Notes: generated from the sequence alone by a model not told the origin. Positions 44,518 through 54,611 are shown, counted from the first letter of the stretch. The stretch: 64,000 nucleotides of DNA from Nocardioides piscis (GCF_011300215.1 NZ_CP049866.1:3101001-3165000); one strand, 5' to 3'. A program made the numbers and translations.

Positions 44518-45291
44518 GTGGCCGGACTGCAGGTGCTGCACAGACTTCCCGCGCGAACCGGGTGGGTGGTCAAGCAGGTCGCGTGGGTCGTGCTCGGGAT
44601 CGTCGTCTACTTCGGGGTGCGGGGTCGGACGGCTGCCTCGCCCGAGACGGCTCGGGAGAACGCCGAGGAGGTCGTCGCGCTGGAGCGCCGCCTGGGGATC
44701 CAGGTGGAGGGTGCCCTCCAGGCCCCGGTGAACGAGTCGGCGACGCTCGAGGCGGTCGTCAACTGGATCTACATCTGGGGACACTGGCCGGTCATCATCG
44801 CGACGATGGTGTGGCTGGTGTGGCGCCACCGCGTCGTGTTCGTGCGCCTGCGCGACGCCATGATGATCTCCGGCGGCGTCGGCATGGTGGTCTTCGCCCT
44901 CTATCCGGTCATGCCGCCGCGGCTGGCGGACCTGGGTCTCCTCGACACCGTGACCAACAGCAGCGAGGCCTACCGCGTCCTCCAGCCGCCCGCGTTCGTC
45001 AACCAGTACGCCGCGATGCCGAGCCTGCACTCCGGCTGGGACCTCCTCGTCGGCATGGCGATCGTGGCGGCCGCGTCGTCGGTCTGGCTGCGGGCGATCG
45101 GCTTCATCATGCCGATGCTGATGGCGGTGGCTGTGGTGTTCACGGCCAACCACTACATCCTTGACGTGGTTGCCGGCGTGAGCCTGGTGCTGGTCGCCCA
45201 TGCCGCGGCCCTCGCACTCGAACGGCGGCGCGCACGACATGACGCGCCCGCCGGCTGCAGCGCCGAGGACGAGACCCTGAGTGCCGCATGA
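44518..45291 (+). CDS. PAP2/Aur1-type membrane phosphatase or inositolphosphotransferase
   Basis: A 257-residue membrane protein of about six helices. The PAP2 motifs are visible as MPSLHSGWDLL and ANHYILDVVAG, giving the two catalytic histidines. An Arg-rich first motif is weak. Aur1/PAP2 proteins dephosphorylate or transfer lipid head groups. GGAGG lies seven bases before the GTG start. Its stop overlaps the glycerophosphodiesterase start by 4 bases. Confidence 0.87.
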   Translation: MAGLQVLHRLPARTGWVVKQVAWVVLGIVVYFGVRGRTAASPETARENAEEVVALERRLGIQVEGALQAPVNESATLEAVVNWIYIWGHWPVIIATMVWLVWRHRVVFVRLRDAMMISGGVGMVVFALYPVMPPRLADLGLLDTVTNSSEAYRVLQPPAFVNQYAAMPSLHSGWDLLVGMAIVAAASSVWLRAIGFIMPMLMAVAVVFTANHYILDVVAGVSLVLVAHAAALALERRRARHDAPAGCSAEDETLSAA

Positions 45292-45938
45292 ACTCGTCCC
45301 CACTGGCGGTGGCCCACCGCGCGGGCAACTCGCTGGCCGGGCTTCGCGGCGCCAACGAGCTCGGCGTGGACGTCATCGAGTGCGACGTCCACGAATACCG
45401 GGGTCGACTCGAGGTGCGACACCTCAAGACGGCCGGACCGCTCCCCTTCCTCTGGGACCGCTGGGAGCTGGCCTCGGCATCGGCCCCGCGCCTGGGACTC
45501 GACGAGCTCCTCGCCGCCGGCACGGGGGCGACCTTCATGCTCGACCTGAAGGGACGCCGAACGGCTGCCGCTCGAGCGGTCACCGAGCTCCTGCACGAGT
45601 CCGGGCACGACCAGCCGCTCCTGGTCTGTGGGCGCTACTGGCCGGCCGTGGACGAGCTCGCGCAGCTGCCCTACGTCCGGCCCGTGCTCTCGGCCCGCAA
45701 CCGGGTGGAGCTGGCGCGGCTGTTGACGCGGATCCGCGGCGGCTCCGTGCACGGGGTCTCGGTGCATCGTTCCCTGCTCGACAGCACCGTGGTGGCCTCG
45801 ATGCTCGACCACGTCGAGGTCGTCATGACCTGGCCGATCAACGACCTGGCGTCGCTCGAGGGCACGCTGGCGATCGGGGTCAACGCGGTGATCAGCGACG
45901 AGCCGTCCGTGCTGGCCGCGCTCCTGGCCGCCCGGTGA
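45288..45938 (+). CDS. Glycerophosphodiester phosphodiesterase family protein
   Basis: A 216-residue TIM-barrel protein of the GDPD type. VAHRAGNSLAGL, DVIECDVHEYRGRLEVRHL and FMLDLKG give the metal and catalytic positions (HR, ExD, H). The C-terminal WPINDLASLEG and GVNAVISDEPSVL match the typical end of the barrel. It is shorter than standard GDPDs (~240-250). The ATGA overlap with the PAP2 gene suggests joint action on phospholipid or glycerophosphodiester. Confidence 0.85.
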   Translation: MNSSPLAVAHRAGNSLAGLRGANELGVDVIECDVHEYRGRLEVRHLKTAGPLPFLWDRWELASASAPRLGLDELLAAGTGATFMLDLKGRRTAAARAVTELLHESGHDQPLLVCGRYWPAVDELAQLPYVRPVLSARNRVELARLLTRIRGGSVHGVSVHRSLLDSTVVASMLDHVEVVMTWPINDLASLEGTLAIGVNAVISDEPSVLAALLAAR

Positions 45939-45973
45939 GCCGAGGTGTGACAGCCCCTTCCTAGAATGGCCGG

Positions 45974-46912
45974 GTGCCCTCGACCTCACCTGCCGTCGAG
46001 ATCGAGGGCCTGGTCATGACGTATGGCGACAAGCGGGCCGTCGACGGACTGTCGATGCAGGTCGCGAGGGGCTCTGTCACCGCAGTGCTCGGCCCCAACG
46101 GCGCTGGCAAGACCACGACGCTGGAGACCTGCGAGGGATACCGCCCGCCCCAGGCGGGAACGGTGCGGGTGCTTGGACTGGACCCGCAGCGACAGCGGCG
46201 TGAGCTGCTCCCCCGGATCGGGGTGATGCTGCAGGCCGGCGGCGCGTGGAGCGGCGTCCGGGCGATGGAGATGCTCGACCACATCGCCTCCCTGCACGCC
46301 CACCCCCTCGACACGGCGATGCTCAGCGACCGGCTGGGGCTGGCCGACTGCGGGCGCACCCCCTACCGGCGGCTGTCGGGCGGCCAGCAGCAGCGGCTCG
46401 GCCTGGCGATGGCGCTGGTCGGGCGCCCTGAGCTCGTGTTCGTCGACGAGCCGACGGCCGGGATGGACCCCCAGGCTCGGCGTACGACCTGGGAGCTGCT
46501 GGAGGAGATCCGTGAGGACGGCGTGACCGTGGTGCTGACCACCCACCACATGGACGAGGCCGAGCGGCTCGCGGACCTGATCCACATCATCGACCACGGT
46601 CGGCTGATCGCGTCGGGGTCGCCGACCGAGCTCACGAGCGGCGGTCGCGCGGCCACCATCCGACTCGTCGTGACCCGCCCGTTCCCCGAGGGCGCCCCGG
46701 AGTCGCTGCGTCGCGACCTCGCGCCCGGGACCGAGGTCAGCCAGCTCGGGGAGCGCAGCATGTTGATCACCGGACCCGCCGACGGCACCACCCTGGGCAT
46801 CGTCTCGCGCTGGTGCGAGAACCACGACGTGGTGCCCGAGTCGCTGGCCCTGGGCCGGCAGAACCTCGAGGACGTGTTCCTGCGCCTCACGGGTCGGGAG
46901 CTGGAGGGATGA
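45974..46912 (+). CDS. ABC transporter ATPase upstream of ctaA
   Basis: A 312-residue ATPase: Walker A GPNGAGKTTTLETCEG, signature LSGGQQQRLGLAMAL, Walker B LVFVDEPTAGMDPQAR and H-loop LTTHHMDEAERLAD. The C-terminal extension ends QNLEDVFLRLTGRELEG. The ATPase-permease-ctaA order matches Rv1458c-1456c of M. tuberculosis in my recollection, so a role linked to heme or cytochrome biogenesis is possible. The TAGAAT -10 box (45962-45967) 6 bases before the GTG is near consensus and leaderless. Confidence 0.92.
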   Translation: MPSTSPAVEIEGLVMTYGDKRAVDGLSMQVARGSVTAVLGPNGAGKTTTLETCEGYRPPQAGTVRVLGLDPQRQRRELLPRIGVMLQAGGAWSGVRAMEMLDHIASLHAHPLDTAMLSDRLGLADCGRTPYRRLSGGQQQRLGLAMALVGRPELVFVDEPTAGMDPQARRTTWELLEEIREDGVTVVLTTHHMDEAERLADLIHIIDHGRLIASGSPTELTSGGRAATIRLVVTRPFPEGAPESLRRDLAPGTEVSQLGERSMLITGPADGTTLGIVSRWCENHDVVPESLALGRQNLEDVFLRLTGRELEG

Positions 46913-47688
46913 GCGTGTTCGCACCTGCTCCGGGAGCTGCCCCGCTCGTTCGCCAGGTGGCCGCCCAGGCTCGCATGGAGACGCGGTTGATGCTGCGCAA
47001 CGGCGAACAGCTGCTCCTGGCCATCGTCATCCCGGTGATCGTGCTCGTCGCCGGCGTCCTGGCAGCCGACCGACTCGGTCTCGACCTCGGCGGGCGTGCA
47101 CCGGTGGACGTCCTGGCGCCTGGGGTGCTGGCCCTGGCAGTCATGTCGACCGCCTTCACCTCGATCGCGATCGCCACCGGCTTCGAGCGGCGCTACGGCG
47201 TGATCAAGCGCCTCGGGTCCTCCCCTCTCCCCCGGCACGGCCTCCTGCTGGGCAAGGTCCTGGCCCTGCTCAACGTCGTGCTGCTCCAGCTGGTGGTGCT
47301 CGTCGTCGTCGCACTCGTCCTAGGCTGGCGGCCCTCGCTAGAGCACCCGGCCCTCAGCGCAGGGGCGGCCGCGCTCACCGTGGCGGCCGGGACATGGGCC
47401 TTCGCCTCGCTCGGCCTCTTCGTCGCCGGTGTGCTGCGCGCCGAGGCGACCCTCGCGCTGGCCAACCTGGTCTACCTGCTGCTGATGGCCGGCGGCGGCG
47501 TTGTCCTGCCGACCTCGTCCTATGGCGCCGCGGCCGGTCTGGTCTCGTGGCTGCCCTCCGGCGCGCTCGGCGACGCCATGCGCGCCGCCCTGATCGACGC
47601 CCGTCTCGACTGGGCGGCCCTGCTCGTCCTCCTCGGGTGGGGCGTCCTCGGGACCCTCCTGACCGCCCGCACCTTCAAATGGGAATGA
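46909..47688 (+). CDS. ABC-2 permease upstream of ctaA
   Basis: A 259-residue permease with six helices. It opens with a soluble segment (RQVAAQARMETRLMLRNGEQLLLAIVIPVI) and includes FERRYGVIKRLGSSPLPRHGLLLGK, the ABC-2 loop. It ends AARTFKW-like. The ATG overlaps the ATPase stop (ATGA), and its own stop overlaps ctaA. The exported substrate is unknown. Confidence 0.9.
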   Translation: MSVFAPAPGAAPLVRQVAAQARMETRLMLRNGEQLLLAIVIPVIVLVAGVLAADRLGLDLGGRAPVDVLAPGVLALAVMSTAFTSIAIATGFERRYGVIKRLGSSPLPRHGLLLGKVLALLNVVLLQLVVLVVVALVLGWRPSLEHPALSAGAAALTVAAGTWAFASLGLFVAGVLRAEATLALANLVYLLLMAGGGVVLPTSSYGAAAGLVSWLPSGALGDAMRAALIDARLDWAALLVLLGWGVLGTLLTARTFKWE

Positions 47689-48623
47689 CCATGCCTGCCC
47701 TTGACCGGCTCCACCGGCTGCACCGCTTCGCCTGGCCCCTGGCCGTCGCCAACCTCGTCGCCAACATCGGCATCGTCGTCACCGGTGGCGCCGTCCGCCT
47801 CACCGGCTCCGGGCTGGGATGCCCGACCTGGCCACGCTGCACAGACGAGTCCTACGTCGCCCACGGCGAACTGGGCGTGCACGGCGCGATCGAGTTCGGC
47901 AACCGGATGCTCACCTGGGCCCTGGTGGTCATCGCCATCGCCTGCTTCGTCGCCGTCGGGCGCACCGGCCGCACCCGGGCGACAGTCCTGGCTGCGGTCG
48001 TCGCCCTCGGCATACCAGCCCAGGCCGTCCTCGGCGGCATCACGGTCCTCACCGACCTCAACCCCTGGATCGTCGCCGGCCACTTCCTGGTGTCGATGGC
48101 CATCATCGGGGTCTGTGTCGCGCTGCTCGACGAGCTGCGCGGACCGACGCGCCCGGCCTCCGACCGGCTCCGCCCGCTGGCCTGGCTGGTCCTCGCCGCC
48201 ACCTGGGTGGTGCTCTATCTCGGCACCGTCGTCACCGGCAGCGGGCCCCACTCGGGCGACCTCGAGTCACGACGGACCGGTCTCGACCCCCAGGTGATGT
48301 CGCACGTGCACGCCGCAGCGGTCTATGCCCTGCTGGCGCTCACCCTCGGGCTCGCCGTGCTGGCCCACGGGCTGGGCGCCACGGTGGTCCGCCGGGCCGC
48401 CGGCGCGCTGCTCGCGCTGCTGCTCGTGCAGGGGGTCCTGGGCTTCGTGCAGTACTTCACCGACCTGCCGGAGGTCCTGGTCGGCCTCCATATGCTCGGC
48501 GCCGCGCTCGTCTCGGCCGCGGTGACGTGGACGCTGCTGAGCACCATGTCGCGCCGGGCTGAGTGGGCTCAGCCGAAGAGCAGCGGGTCGAGCGCGACGG
48601 CGACGAACAGCAGCGACAGATAG
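47685..48623 (+). CDS. ctaA: Heme A synthase CtaA
   Basis: A 312-residue eight-helix protein. TGGAVRLTGSGLGCPTWPRCTD contains the cysteine pair of the first extracellular loop. HGAIEFGNRML, GHFLVSM, HVHAAAVY and GLHMLGAA give the four heme-ligand histidines. It oxidises heme O to heme A for cytochrome aa3. ATG 47685 overlaps the permease stop; ATGs at 47679 and 47691 are alternatives. The last 55 bases overlap ctaB on the other strand, giving a Ser/Thr-rich tail. Confidence 0.94.
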   Translation: MTMPALDRLHRLHRFAWPLAVANLVANIGIVVTGGAVRLTGSGLGCPTWPRCTDESYVAHGELGVHGAIEFGNRMLTWALVVIAIACFVAVGRTGRTRATVLAAVVALGIPAQAVLGGITVLTDLNPWIVAGHFLVSMAIIGVCVALLDELRGPTRPASDRLRPLAWLVLAATWVVLYLGTVVTGSGPHSGDLESRRTGLDPQVMSHVHAAAVYALLALTLGLAVLAHGLGATVVRRAAGALLALLLVQGVLGFVQYFTDLPEVLVGLHMLGAALVSAAVTWTLLSTMSRRAEWAQPKSSGSSATATNSSDR

Positions 48624-49540
48624 AGGTTGGACATGTGGAAGAGCCGCATCGGGTTGATGTCGCTCAACGCGTCCGAAGCCTTGGCGCGCTGCCACATGCG
48701 GTGCGCCTCCAGCAGGAACACCGCACCCAGCACCGCGGCGGCGACGGGATAGAAGACGCTGGTGCCGGCGACCGGCCACAGCGTCAGCGACGTCGCGACG
48801 AGCACCCAGCTGTAGAGGACGATCTGGCGACCCACCTCCGCTGCCGGCTTGACGACCGGGAGCATCGGGACGTCGACGCCGGCGTAGTCCTCGCGGTAGC
48901 GCAGCGCCAGCGCCCAGGTGTGGGGTGGAGTCCAGAAGAACACGACGAGGAACAGCACGACGGGGGTCCAGGCCAGCTCGCCGGTCACTGCGGTCCAGCC
49001 GATCAGCGCCGGGAAGCAGCCGGCGAGGCCGCCCCAGACGATGTTCTGGGTGGTGCGGCGCTTGAGCAGCATCGTGTAGACGAAGACGTAGAAGGCGTTG
49101 GCCAGCACCGACAGGCCCGCACTGAGCCAGTTGACCCACAGGGCCAGGACCACCGTGGACACGATCGCCAGGATGGTGGCGAAGATCAGCGCCGAGCGGG
49201 CCGAGACGATGTGGCGAGGCAGCGCGCGGCGACGGGTGCGACGCATCTGCTCGTCGATGTCGCGGTCATAGACGCAGTTGTATGCCGACGCGGACCCGGC
49301 CGAGAGGGCGCCCCCGACCACGGTGGCCGCCACGAGGCCCAGGGGCGGGATCCCACGCTGGGCGAAGAACATCACCGGCACCGTGGTCAGGAGCAGGAGC
49401 TCGATCACCCGGGGCTTGGTCAGGCCGACGTAGGCCGCGACCACGTCCTTGAACGACGGCGCGGGGACGGTCGCTGATCCGTCTCCCCGCGGAGCGTCGG
49501 CCGAGCGGTCGCTCGCCTGCGGTTGGCCGACCTGGGACAC
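48569..49540 (-). CDS. ctaB: Protoheme IX farnesyltransferase CtaB (heme O synthase)
   Basis: A 323-residue UbiA-superfamily prenyltransferase with about nine helices. The first Asp-rich motif is NCVYDRDIDEQMRRTRRRALP and the second is YREDYAGVDVPMLPVV. It farnesylates heme B to heme O, the substrate of CtaA. The start GTG lies divergent from tkt. The 3' end overlaps ctaA by 55 bases, so the two heme genes converge. Family and function are firm. Confidence 0.95.
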   Translation of the reverse strand: MSQVGQPQASDRSADAPRGDGSATVPAPSFKDVVAAYVGLTKPRVIELLLLTTVPVMFFAQRGIPPLGLVAATVVGGALSAGSASAYNCVYDRDIDEQMRRTRRRALPRHIVSARSALIFATILAIVSTVVLALWVNWLSAGLSVLANAFYVFVYTMLLKRRTTQNIVWGGLAGCFPALIGWTAVTGELAWTPVVLFLVVFFWTPPHTWALALRYREDYAGVDVPMLPVVKPAAEVGRQIVLYSWVLVATSLTLWPVAGTSVFYPVAAAVLGAVFLLEAHRMWQRAKASDALSDINPMRLFHMSNLYLSLLFVAVALDPLLFG

Positions 49541-49584
49541 GGTATGAAACCTAAGAGTTCGGGAACTGGTGCGGGGTCGAGTCT

Positions 49585-49596
49585 ATCCCGCGGGAT
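49585..49596. promoter_or_regulatory. 12-bp palindrome beside the tkt -10 box
   Basis: ATCCCGCGGGAT is a perfect 12-bp palindrome. It ends 3 bases upstream of a TAGGCT -10 box (49600-49605) that would serve the tkt operon. It lies in the ctaB-tkt divergent region. The placement resembles the palindrome at the fabG promoter. It is a possible operator; no regulator is identified. Confidence 0.35.
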
Positions 49597-49666
49597 GAGT
49601 AGGCTCGGACGCGCCCGTCGCCACACAGAACAGCCACCCCGTGGCCACCAGATGACAAGGACGCCT

Positions 49667-51775
49667 GTGACCTCCCCGTTGCCCAAGCTGGACTGGAACG
49701 AACTCGACGAGAAGGCTGTGGACACCGCCCGCGTGCTGGCCATGGACGCGGTCCAGAAGGTCGGGAACGGACACCCGGGCACCGCGATGAGCCTCGCGCC
49801 GGCGGCCTACCTGCTGTTCCAGAAGGTGATGCGTCACAACCCGGCCGATCCCGACTGGGCCGGCCGCGACCGCTTCGTGCTCTCGCTGGGGCACAGCTCC
49901 ATCACCCTCTACACCCAGCTCTTCCTCGGCGGCTGGGGCCTCGAGCTCGACGACCTCAGGACCCTGCGCACCTGGGGCAGCAAGACCCCCGGTCACCCCG
50001 AGCACGGCCACACCGCGGGCGTCGAGACCACCACCGGCCCCTTGGGCCAGGGCGTCGGCAACGCCGTCGGCATGGCGATGGCCGCCCGCCGTCAGCGCGG
50101 GATGCTCGACCCCGGCGCGGCCGAGGGTGCCTCGGTCTTCGACCACCACATCTATGCCCTCGCCAGCGACGGCGACCTCCAGGAGGGCGTGAGCGCCGAG
50201 GCCTCGTCCATCGCCGGCACCCAGCGGCTGGGCAACCTCACCGTCATCTATGACGCCAACCGGATCTCGATCGAGGGCGACACGGACGTGGCCTTCACCG
50301 AGGACGTCGGTGCGCGCTACGAGGCCTACGGCTGGCACGTCCAGACCGTCGACTGGACCCACGACGGCACCGGCTACACCGAGGACGTGCCCGCGCTCCA
50401 CGACGCCATCGAGCAGGCACGCGGCGTCACCGACCAGCCCAGCCTGATCGTGCTGCGGACCGTCATCGCCTGGCCGGCCCCCAACGCCCAGGGCACGGGC
50501 AAGTCCCACGGCTCCGCGCTCGGTGCCGAGGAGGTCGCCGCGACCAAGGAGATCCTCGGCTTCGACGCCGAGAAGCACTTCGAGGTGCCCGAGGACGTCA
50601 TCGCCCACACTCGCTCGCTGGTGCAGCGCGGCAAGGAGGCGCAAGCCGCCTGGGAGGAGCAGCTCGACGCCTGGCGAGAGGCTGCCTCCGCAGACGTGCT
50701 CGCGACCTGGGACCGCATGCAGACGCGGGCGCTGCCCGAGGGGCTCGCCGAGGCGCTGCCGACGTTCGAGCCGAGCACCGACGGCGTCGCCACCCGCAAG
50801 GCGTCCGGCAAGGTCATCAACACGGTCGCCGGCCTGATGCCGGAGCTGTGGGGCGGCTCGGCCGACCTCGCCGAGTCCAACAACACCACCATCGAGGGCG
50901 CGCCCTCGTTCATCCCCAAGGACCGCTCCACCGATCAGTGGGACGGCGACCCCGAGGCCGGCCGGGTGCTGCACTTCGGCATCCGCGAGCACGGGATGGG
51001 TGCGATCCTCAACGGCATCGCGCTCCACGGCGGCACCCGCGTCTTCGGCGGCACCTTCCTCACCTTCTCCGACTACATGCGCGGGTCGGTCCGTCTCGCC
51101 GCTCTGATGGGCCTGCCCGTCACCTATGTCTGGACGCACGACTCGATCGGTCTGGGTGAGGACGGTCCGACCCACCAGCCCATCGAGCACCTCGCCGCCC
51201 TGCGGGCCATCCCGGGCCTCGACGTCGTGCGTCCTGCTGACGCCAACGAGACCGCTGCGGCGTGGCACGCGGTGCTGCGCAACACCGACCGTCCCGCCGG
51301 CATCGCCCTGACCCGGCAGAACGTGCCGGTCTTCCCGCGCGGCACCGACGGCTTCTCCGACACCTCTGACGTGCACCGCGGTGGCTATGTCCTCGTCGAC
51401 GTCGAGGAGGGCCTGCCAGACGTGGTACTCGTCGGCACTGGGTCGGAGGTCCAGATCGCTGTGGCCGCGCGCGACCTCCTCGCCGCCGACGGCATCCGTG
51501 CGCGGGTCGTCTCGATGCCGTGCCGTGAGTGGTTCGACGAGCAGGAGCCGGCCTACCGCGAGAGCGTCATCCCGCCCACCGTCAAGGCGCGGGTCTCGGT
51601 CGAGGCGGGCATCGCCATGGGCTGGCGCGAGATCGTCGGCGACCACGGTCGCATCGTCTCGATCGAGACCTACGGGCACTCGGCCGACTACGCACGCATC
51701 TATGAGGAATACGGCATGACCGGCCAGGCAGTCGCCGACGCCGCCCGCGACAGCATCCGGGTGTCCACCGACTGA
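49667..51775 (+). CDS. tkt: Transketolase
   Basis: A 702-residue ThDP enzyme of the pentose phosphate pathway. KVGNGHPGTAMSLAPAAY, GPLGQGVGNAVGMAMA and the ThDP-binding ASDGDLQEGVSAEASS are in the first domain. The second has HDSIGLGEDGPTHQP, and the third ends in the transferase-C fold. The GTG at 49667 has AAGGA five bases upstream; an in-frame ATG at 49652 is the alternative. It heads the tkt-tal-pgi-zwf-opcA-pgl operon. Confidence 0.96.
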   Translation: MTSPLPKLDWNELDEKAVDTARVLAMDAVQKVGNGHPGTAMSLAPAAYLLFQKVMRHNPADPDWAGRDRFVLSLGHSSITLYTQLFLGGWGLELDDLRTLRTWGSKTPGHPEHGHTAGVETTTGPLGQGVGNAVGMAMAARRQRGMLDPGAAEGASVFDHHIYALASDGDLQEGVSAEASSIAGTQRLGNLTVIYDANRISIEGDTDVAFTEDVGARYEAYGWHVQTVDWTHDGTGYTEDVPALHDAIEQARGVTDQPSLIVLRTVIAWPAPNAQGTGKSHGSALGAEEVAATKEILGFDAEKHFEVPEDVIAHTRSLVQRGKEAQAAWEEQLDAWREAASADVLATWDRMQTRALPEGLAEALPTFEPSTDGVATRKASGKVINTVAGLMPELWGGSADLAESNNTTIEGAPSFIPKDRSTDQWDGDPEAGRVLHFGIREHGMGAILNGIALHGGTRVFGGTFLTFSDYMRGSVRLAALMGLPVTYVWTHDSIGLGEDGPTHQPIEHLAALRAIPGLDVVRPADANETAAAWHAVLRNTDRPAGIALTRQNVPVFPRGTDGFSDTSDVHRGGYVLVDVEEGLPDVVLVGTGSEVQIAVAARDLLAADGIRARVVSMPCREWFDEQEPAYRESVIPPTVKARVSVEAGIAMGWREIVGDHGRIVSIETYGHSADYARIYEEYGMTGQAVADAARDSIRVSTD

Positions 51776-51817
51776 GCTCACGCGCCGGGACCCCCAGACC
51801 AACCATCAGGAGGAACC

Positions 51818-52927
51818 ATGAGTGACCGCATGAAGACTCTCGCAGACGCGGGCGTGTCCATCTGGCTCGACGACCTGTCCCGCGAACGGATCGAGACTGG
51901 CAACCTCGCCGATCTCGTCGGTTCCCACTCCGTGGTCGGGGTCACCACCAACCCGTCGATCTTCGCCTCGGCCCTGGCCGATGGCGAGCGCTATGACGCC
52001 GAGGTGCGCGACCTCGCGAAGTCCGGGGCCGACGTCGACACGACGGTCTTCCAGCTGACGACCGGCGACGTCCGCGCCGCGTGCGACGTCCTGCGTCCCG
52101 TCTTCGACGCCTCCGGCGGCGTGGACGGCCGGGTCTCGATCGAGGTCTCCCCTGCGCTGGCTGCCGACACCGAGGCCACCACCGCCTCCGCCAAGGACCT
52201 GTGGAAGGCGGTGGACCGGGAGAACTGCCTGATCAAGATCCCGGCCACCACCGAGGGGGCACCGGCCATCTCCGACGTGCTCGGCGAGGGCATCAGCGTC
52301 AACGTGACCCTGATCTTCGGGCTGGAGCGCTACCGCGGCGTGATGGAGGCCTACGTCGCCGGTCTCGAGAAGGCTCGCGACAACGGCCAGGACCTGTCGA
52401 AGATCCACTCCGTGGCGTCCTTCTTCGTCTCGCGCGTCGACAGCGAGATCGACAAGCGCCTCGAGGCCGCCGGTGCCGACAAGGAGCTCTTCGGGCGTGC
52501 CGGCATCGCCAACGCCCGGCTGGCGCACCAGGCGTTCGAGGAGTTCTTCAGCGGCGACCGCTGGCAGGCCCTCGAGGCGGCCGGCGCCAACAGGCAGCGG
52601 CCATTGTGGGCCTCGACGGGTGTGAAGAACCCCGACTACTCCGACACCATGTATGTCACCGAGCTCGTTGCCCCCGACACCGTCAACACGATGCCCGAGA
52701 AGACCATGCAGGCCTTCGCCGACCACGGCGAGGTCAACGGTGACCGGGTCACCACGATGTATGACGACGCGCACGCCACGATGGCGGCGCTGGCCGAGGC
52801 CGGCATCGACTACGACGACGTGATCTCCACCCTCGAGGAGGAGGGCGTCGAGAAGTTCGTCGTCTCGTGGAACGAGCTGCTCGACACGGTCCGCGGCCAG
52901 CTCGAGGCGGCGGGCGGCACGTCTTGA
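51818..52927 (+). CDS. tal: Transaldolase
   Basis: A 369-residue transaldolase of the long actinobacterial type. It has [13 protein letters not shown] near the start, the Schiff-base lysine in [13 protein letters not shown] and [32 protein letters not shown] is a clear family block. It exchanges dihydroxyacetone units between sugar phosphates. The AGGAGG ribosome-binding site lies 6 bases before the ATG. The stop overlaps the pgi TTG start by 4 bases. Confidence 0.96.
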   Translation: MSDRMKTLADAGVSIWLDDLSRERIETGNLADLVGSHSVVGVTTNPSIFASALADGERYDAEVRDLAKSGADVDTTVFQLTTGDVRAACDVLRPVFDASGGVDGRVSIEVSPALAADTEATTASAKDLWKAVDRENCLIKIPATTEGAPAISDVLGEGISVNVTLIFGLERYRGVMEAYVAGLEKARDNGQDLSKIHSVASFFVSRVDSEIDKRLEAAGADKELFGRAGIANARLAHQAFEEFFSGDRWQALEAAGANRQRPLWASTGVKNPDYSDTMYVTELVAPDTVNTMPEKTMQAFADHGEVNGDRVTTMYDDAHATMAALAEAGIDYDDVISTLEEEGVEKFVVSWNELLDTVRGQLEAAGGTS

Positions 52928-54611
52928 CCGCGTCGGGCGGTCCCGCGGCGCCGGTCGACTGCACCACGACCGCGGCGTGGGCGCGGTTGGGTGACCTCAG
53001 CAGCGGATTCGCCCCCGACCTGCGGGCGTCGTTCGACACCGACCCGGACCGGGCCGGGCGCTTCTCCTTCGACGCGGCCGACCTCCGCGTCGACCTGTCG
53101 AAGAACCTGCTCAACGACGAGGTGCTCGACGCGCTGCTGGCCCTGGCCGAGGAGGTCGGCCTGCCCGCGCGGCGCGACGCGATGTTCGCCGGTGAGCACG
53201 TCAACGCCACCGAGGACCGCGCCGTCCTGCACACCGCGCTGCGGCTGCCCCGGTCGGCATCGCTGACCGTGGACGGCCAGGACGTCGTCGCCGACGTGCA
53301 CGAGGTGCTGACGCGGGTCTACGCCTTCGCCGAGCGGGTCCGCTCGGGTGCCTGGACCGGCGCGACGGGCGAGCAGATCCGCACCGTGGTCAACATCGGC
53401 ATCGGTGGTTCCGACCTGGGTCCCGTGATGGCCTACGAGGCGTTGGCGGCATACGTCCAGGACGGTCTGGAGTGTCGCTTCATCAGCAACATCGACCCGA
53501 CCGACACCGCCCGCACCCTCGCCGACCTCGACCCGGCCACCACGCTGTTCATCGTCGCCAGCAAGACCTTCGGCACGCTGGAGACGCTGACCAACGCGCG
53601 CTTGTGCCGCAGCTGGCTGCTCGACGCGCTCGGACAGCACGACGACGCGGTCGCCAGGCACTTCGTCGCCGTCTCCACCGCCCTCGACAAGGTCGCCGAC
53701 TTCGGCATCGACCCCGACAACGCGTTCGGGTTCTGGGACTGGGTGGGTGGGCGCTACTCCGTCGACTCCGCCATCGGCACCTCGCTCGCGATCGCGATCG
53801 GGCCGGAGCGCTTCGCCGAGCTGTTGGCGGGGTTCGCCGCCATGGACCAGCACTTCCGCACCACTGCGCTGCGCGCGAACGTCCCGGTGCTGATGGGCCT
53901 GACCAACATCTGGCACCACAACTTCCTGGGCGCCGCCACGCACGCGGTGCTGCCCTATGCCCAGCTGCTGCACCGGTTCCCGGCCTATCTGCAGCAGCTC
54001 ACCATGGAGTCCAACGGCAAGAGCGTGCGGTGGGACGGGACGCCGGTCAGTGCCGAGACCGGAGAGGTGTTCTGGGGGAGCCGGGCACCAACGGACAGCA
54101 TGCCTTCTACCAGCTCATCCACCAGGGCACGCAGCTCGTGCCGGCCGACTTCATCGCCTTCGCCAACCCGGACTACCCCCTCGTCGACGACTCCGAGGAC
54201 GGGCAGGGGGCAGACGTCCACGAGCTGTTGCTGGCCAACTTCTTCGCCCAGACCAAGGCCCTGGCCTTCGGCAAGACCGCCGACGAGGTCCGCGCCGAAC
54301 ATGCCGACGACCCGCTCGACGAAGCGGGCGTCGCCGCCCGCGTCTTCGAGGGCAACCGGCCCACCACCTCGATCATGGCCCCGGCCCTGACCCCCGCAGT
54401 GCTGGGTCAGCTGATCGCGCTCTACGAGCACCTGACCTTCGTCCAGGGGGTGGTGTGGGGCATCGACAGCTTCGACCAGTGGGGCGTCGAGCTCGGCAAG
54501 CAGCTGGCCCAGCAGCTCACCCCTGCGGTGGGTGGCGACGTCGCCGTACTCGCCGAGCAGGACGCCTCGACGAGGGCCCTGATCACCTACTACCGGGAGA
54601 ACCGCCGGTGA
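52924..54611 (+). pseudogene. pgi: Glucose-6-phosphate isomerase gene with a one-base frameshift
   Basis: The first part reads in frame from a TTG at 52924 (overlapping the tal stop) through [31 protein letters not shown] and [12 protein letters not shown] to VFWG at about 54078. The normal continuation [19 protein letters not shown] and the end [17 protein letters not shown] are in the next frame to 54611. The break is at a run of five G (54074-54078); one more G restores a ~560-residue enzyme. As read, translation runs into unrelated sequence to 54390. The gene is intact on both sides, so an assembly indel is the simplest cause. Confidence 0.9.

Noticed and set aside
49583..51802. Very long open frame antisense to tkt (also seen antisense to zwf, gap, the motor gene and others)
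   Set aside because: High-GC third-position bias opens antisense frames. The proteins are low-complexity Asp/Gly/Val/Arg strings without domains, while the plus-strand gene is clear.
52867..54390. Programmed frameshift in pgi
   Set aside because: No slippery heptamer with a stimulatory structure is evident, glucose-6-phosphate isomerases are not known for recoding, and a second G-run defect lies nearby in rbpA.
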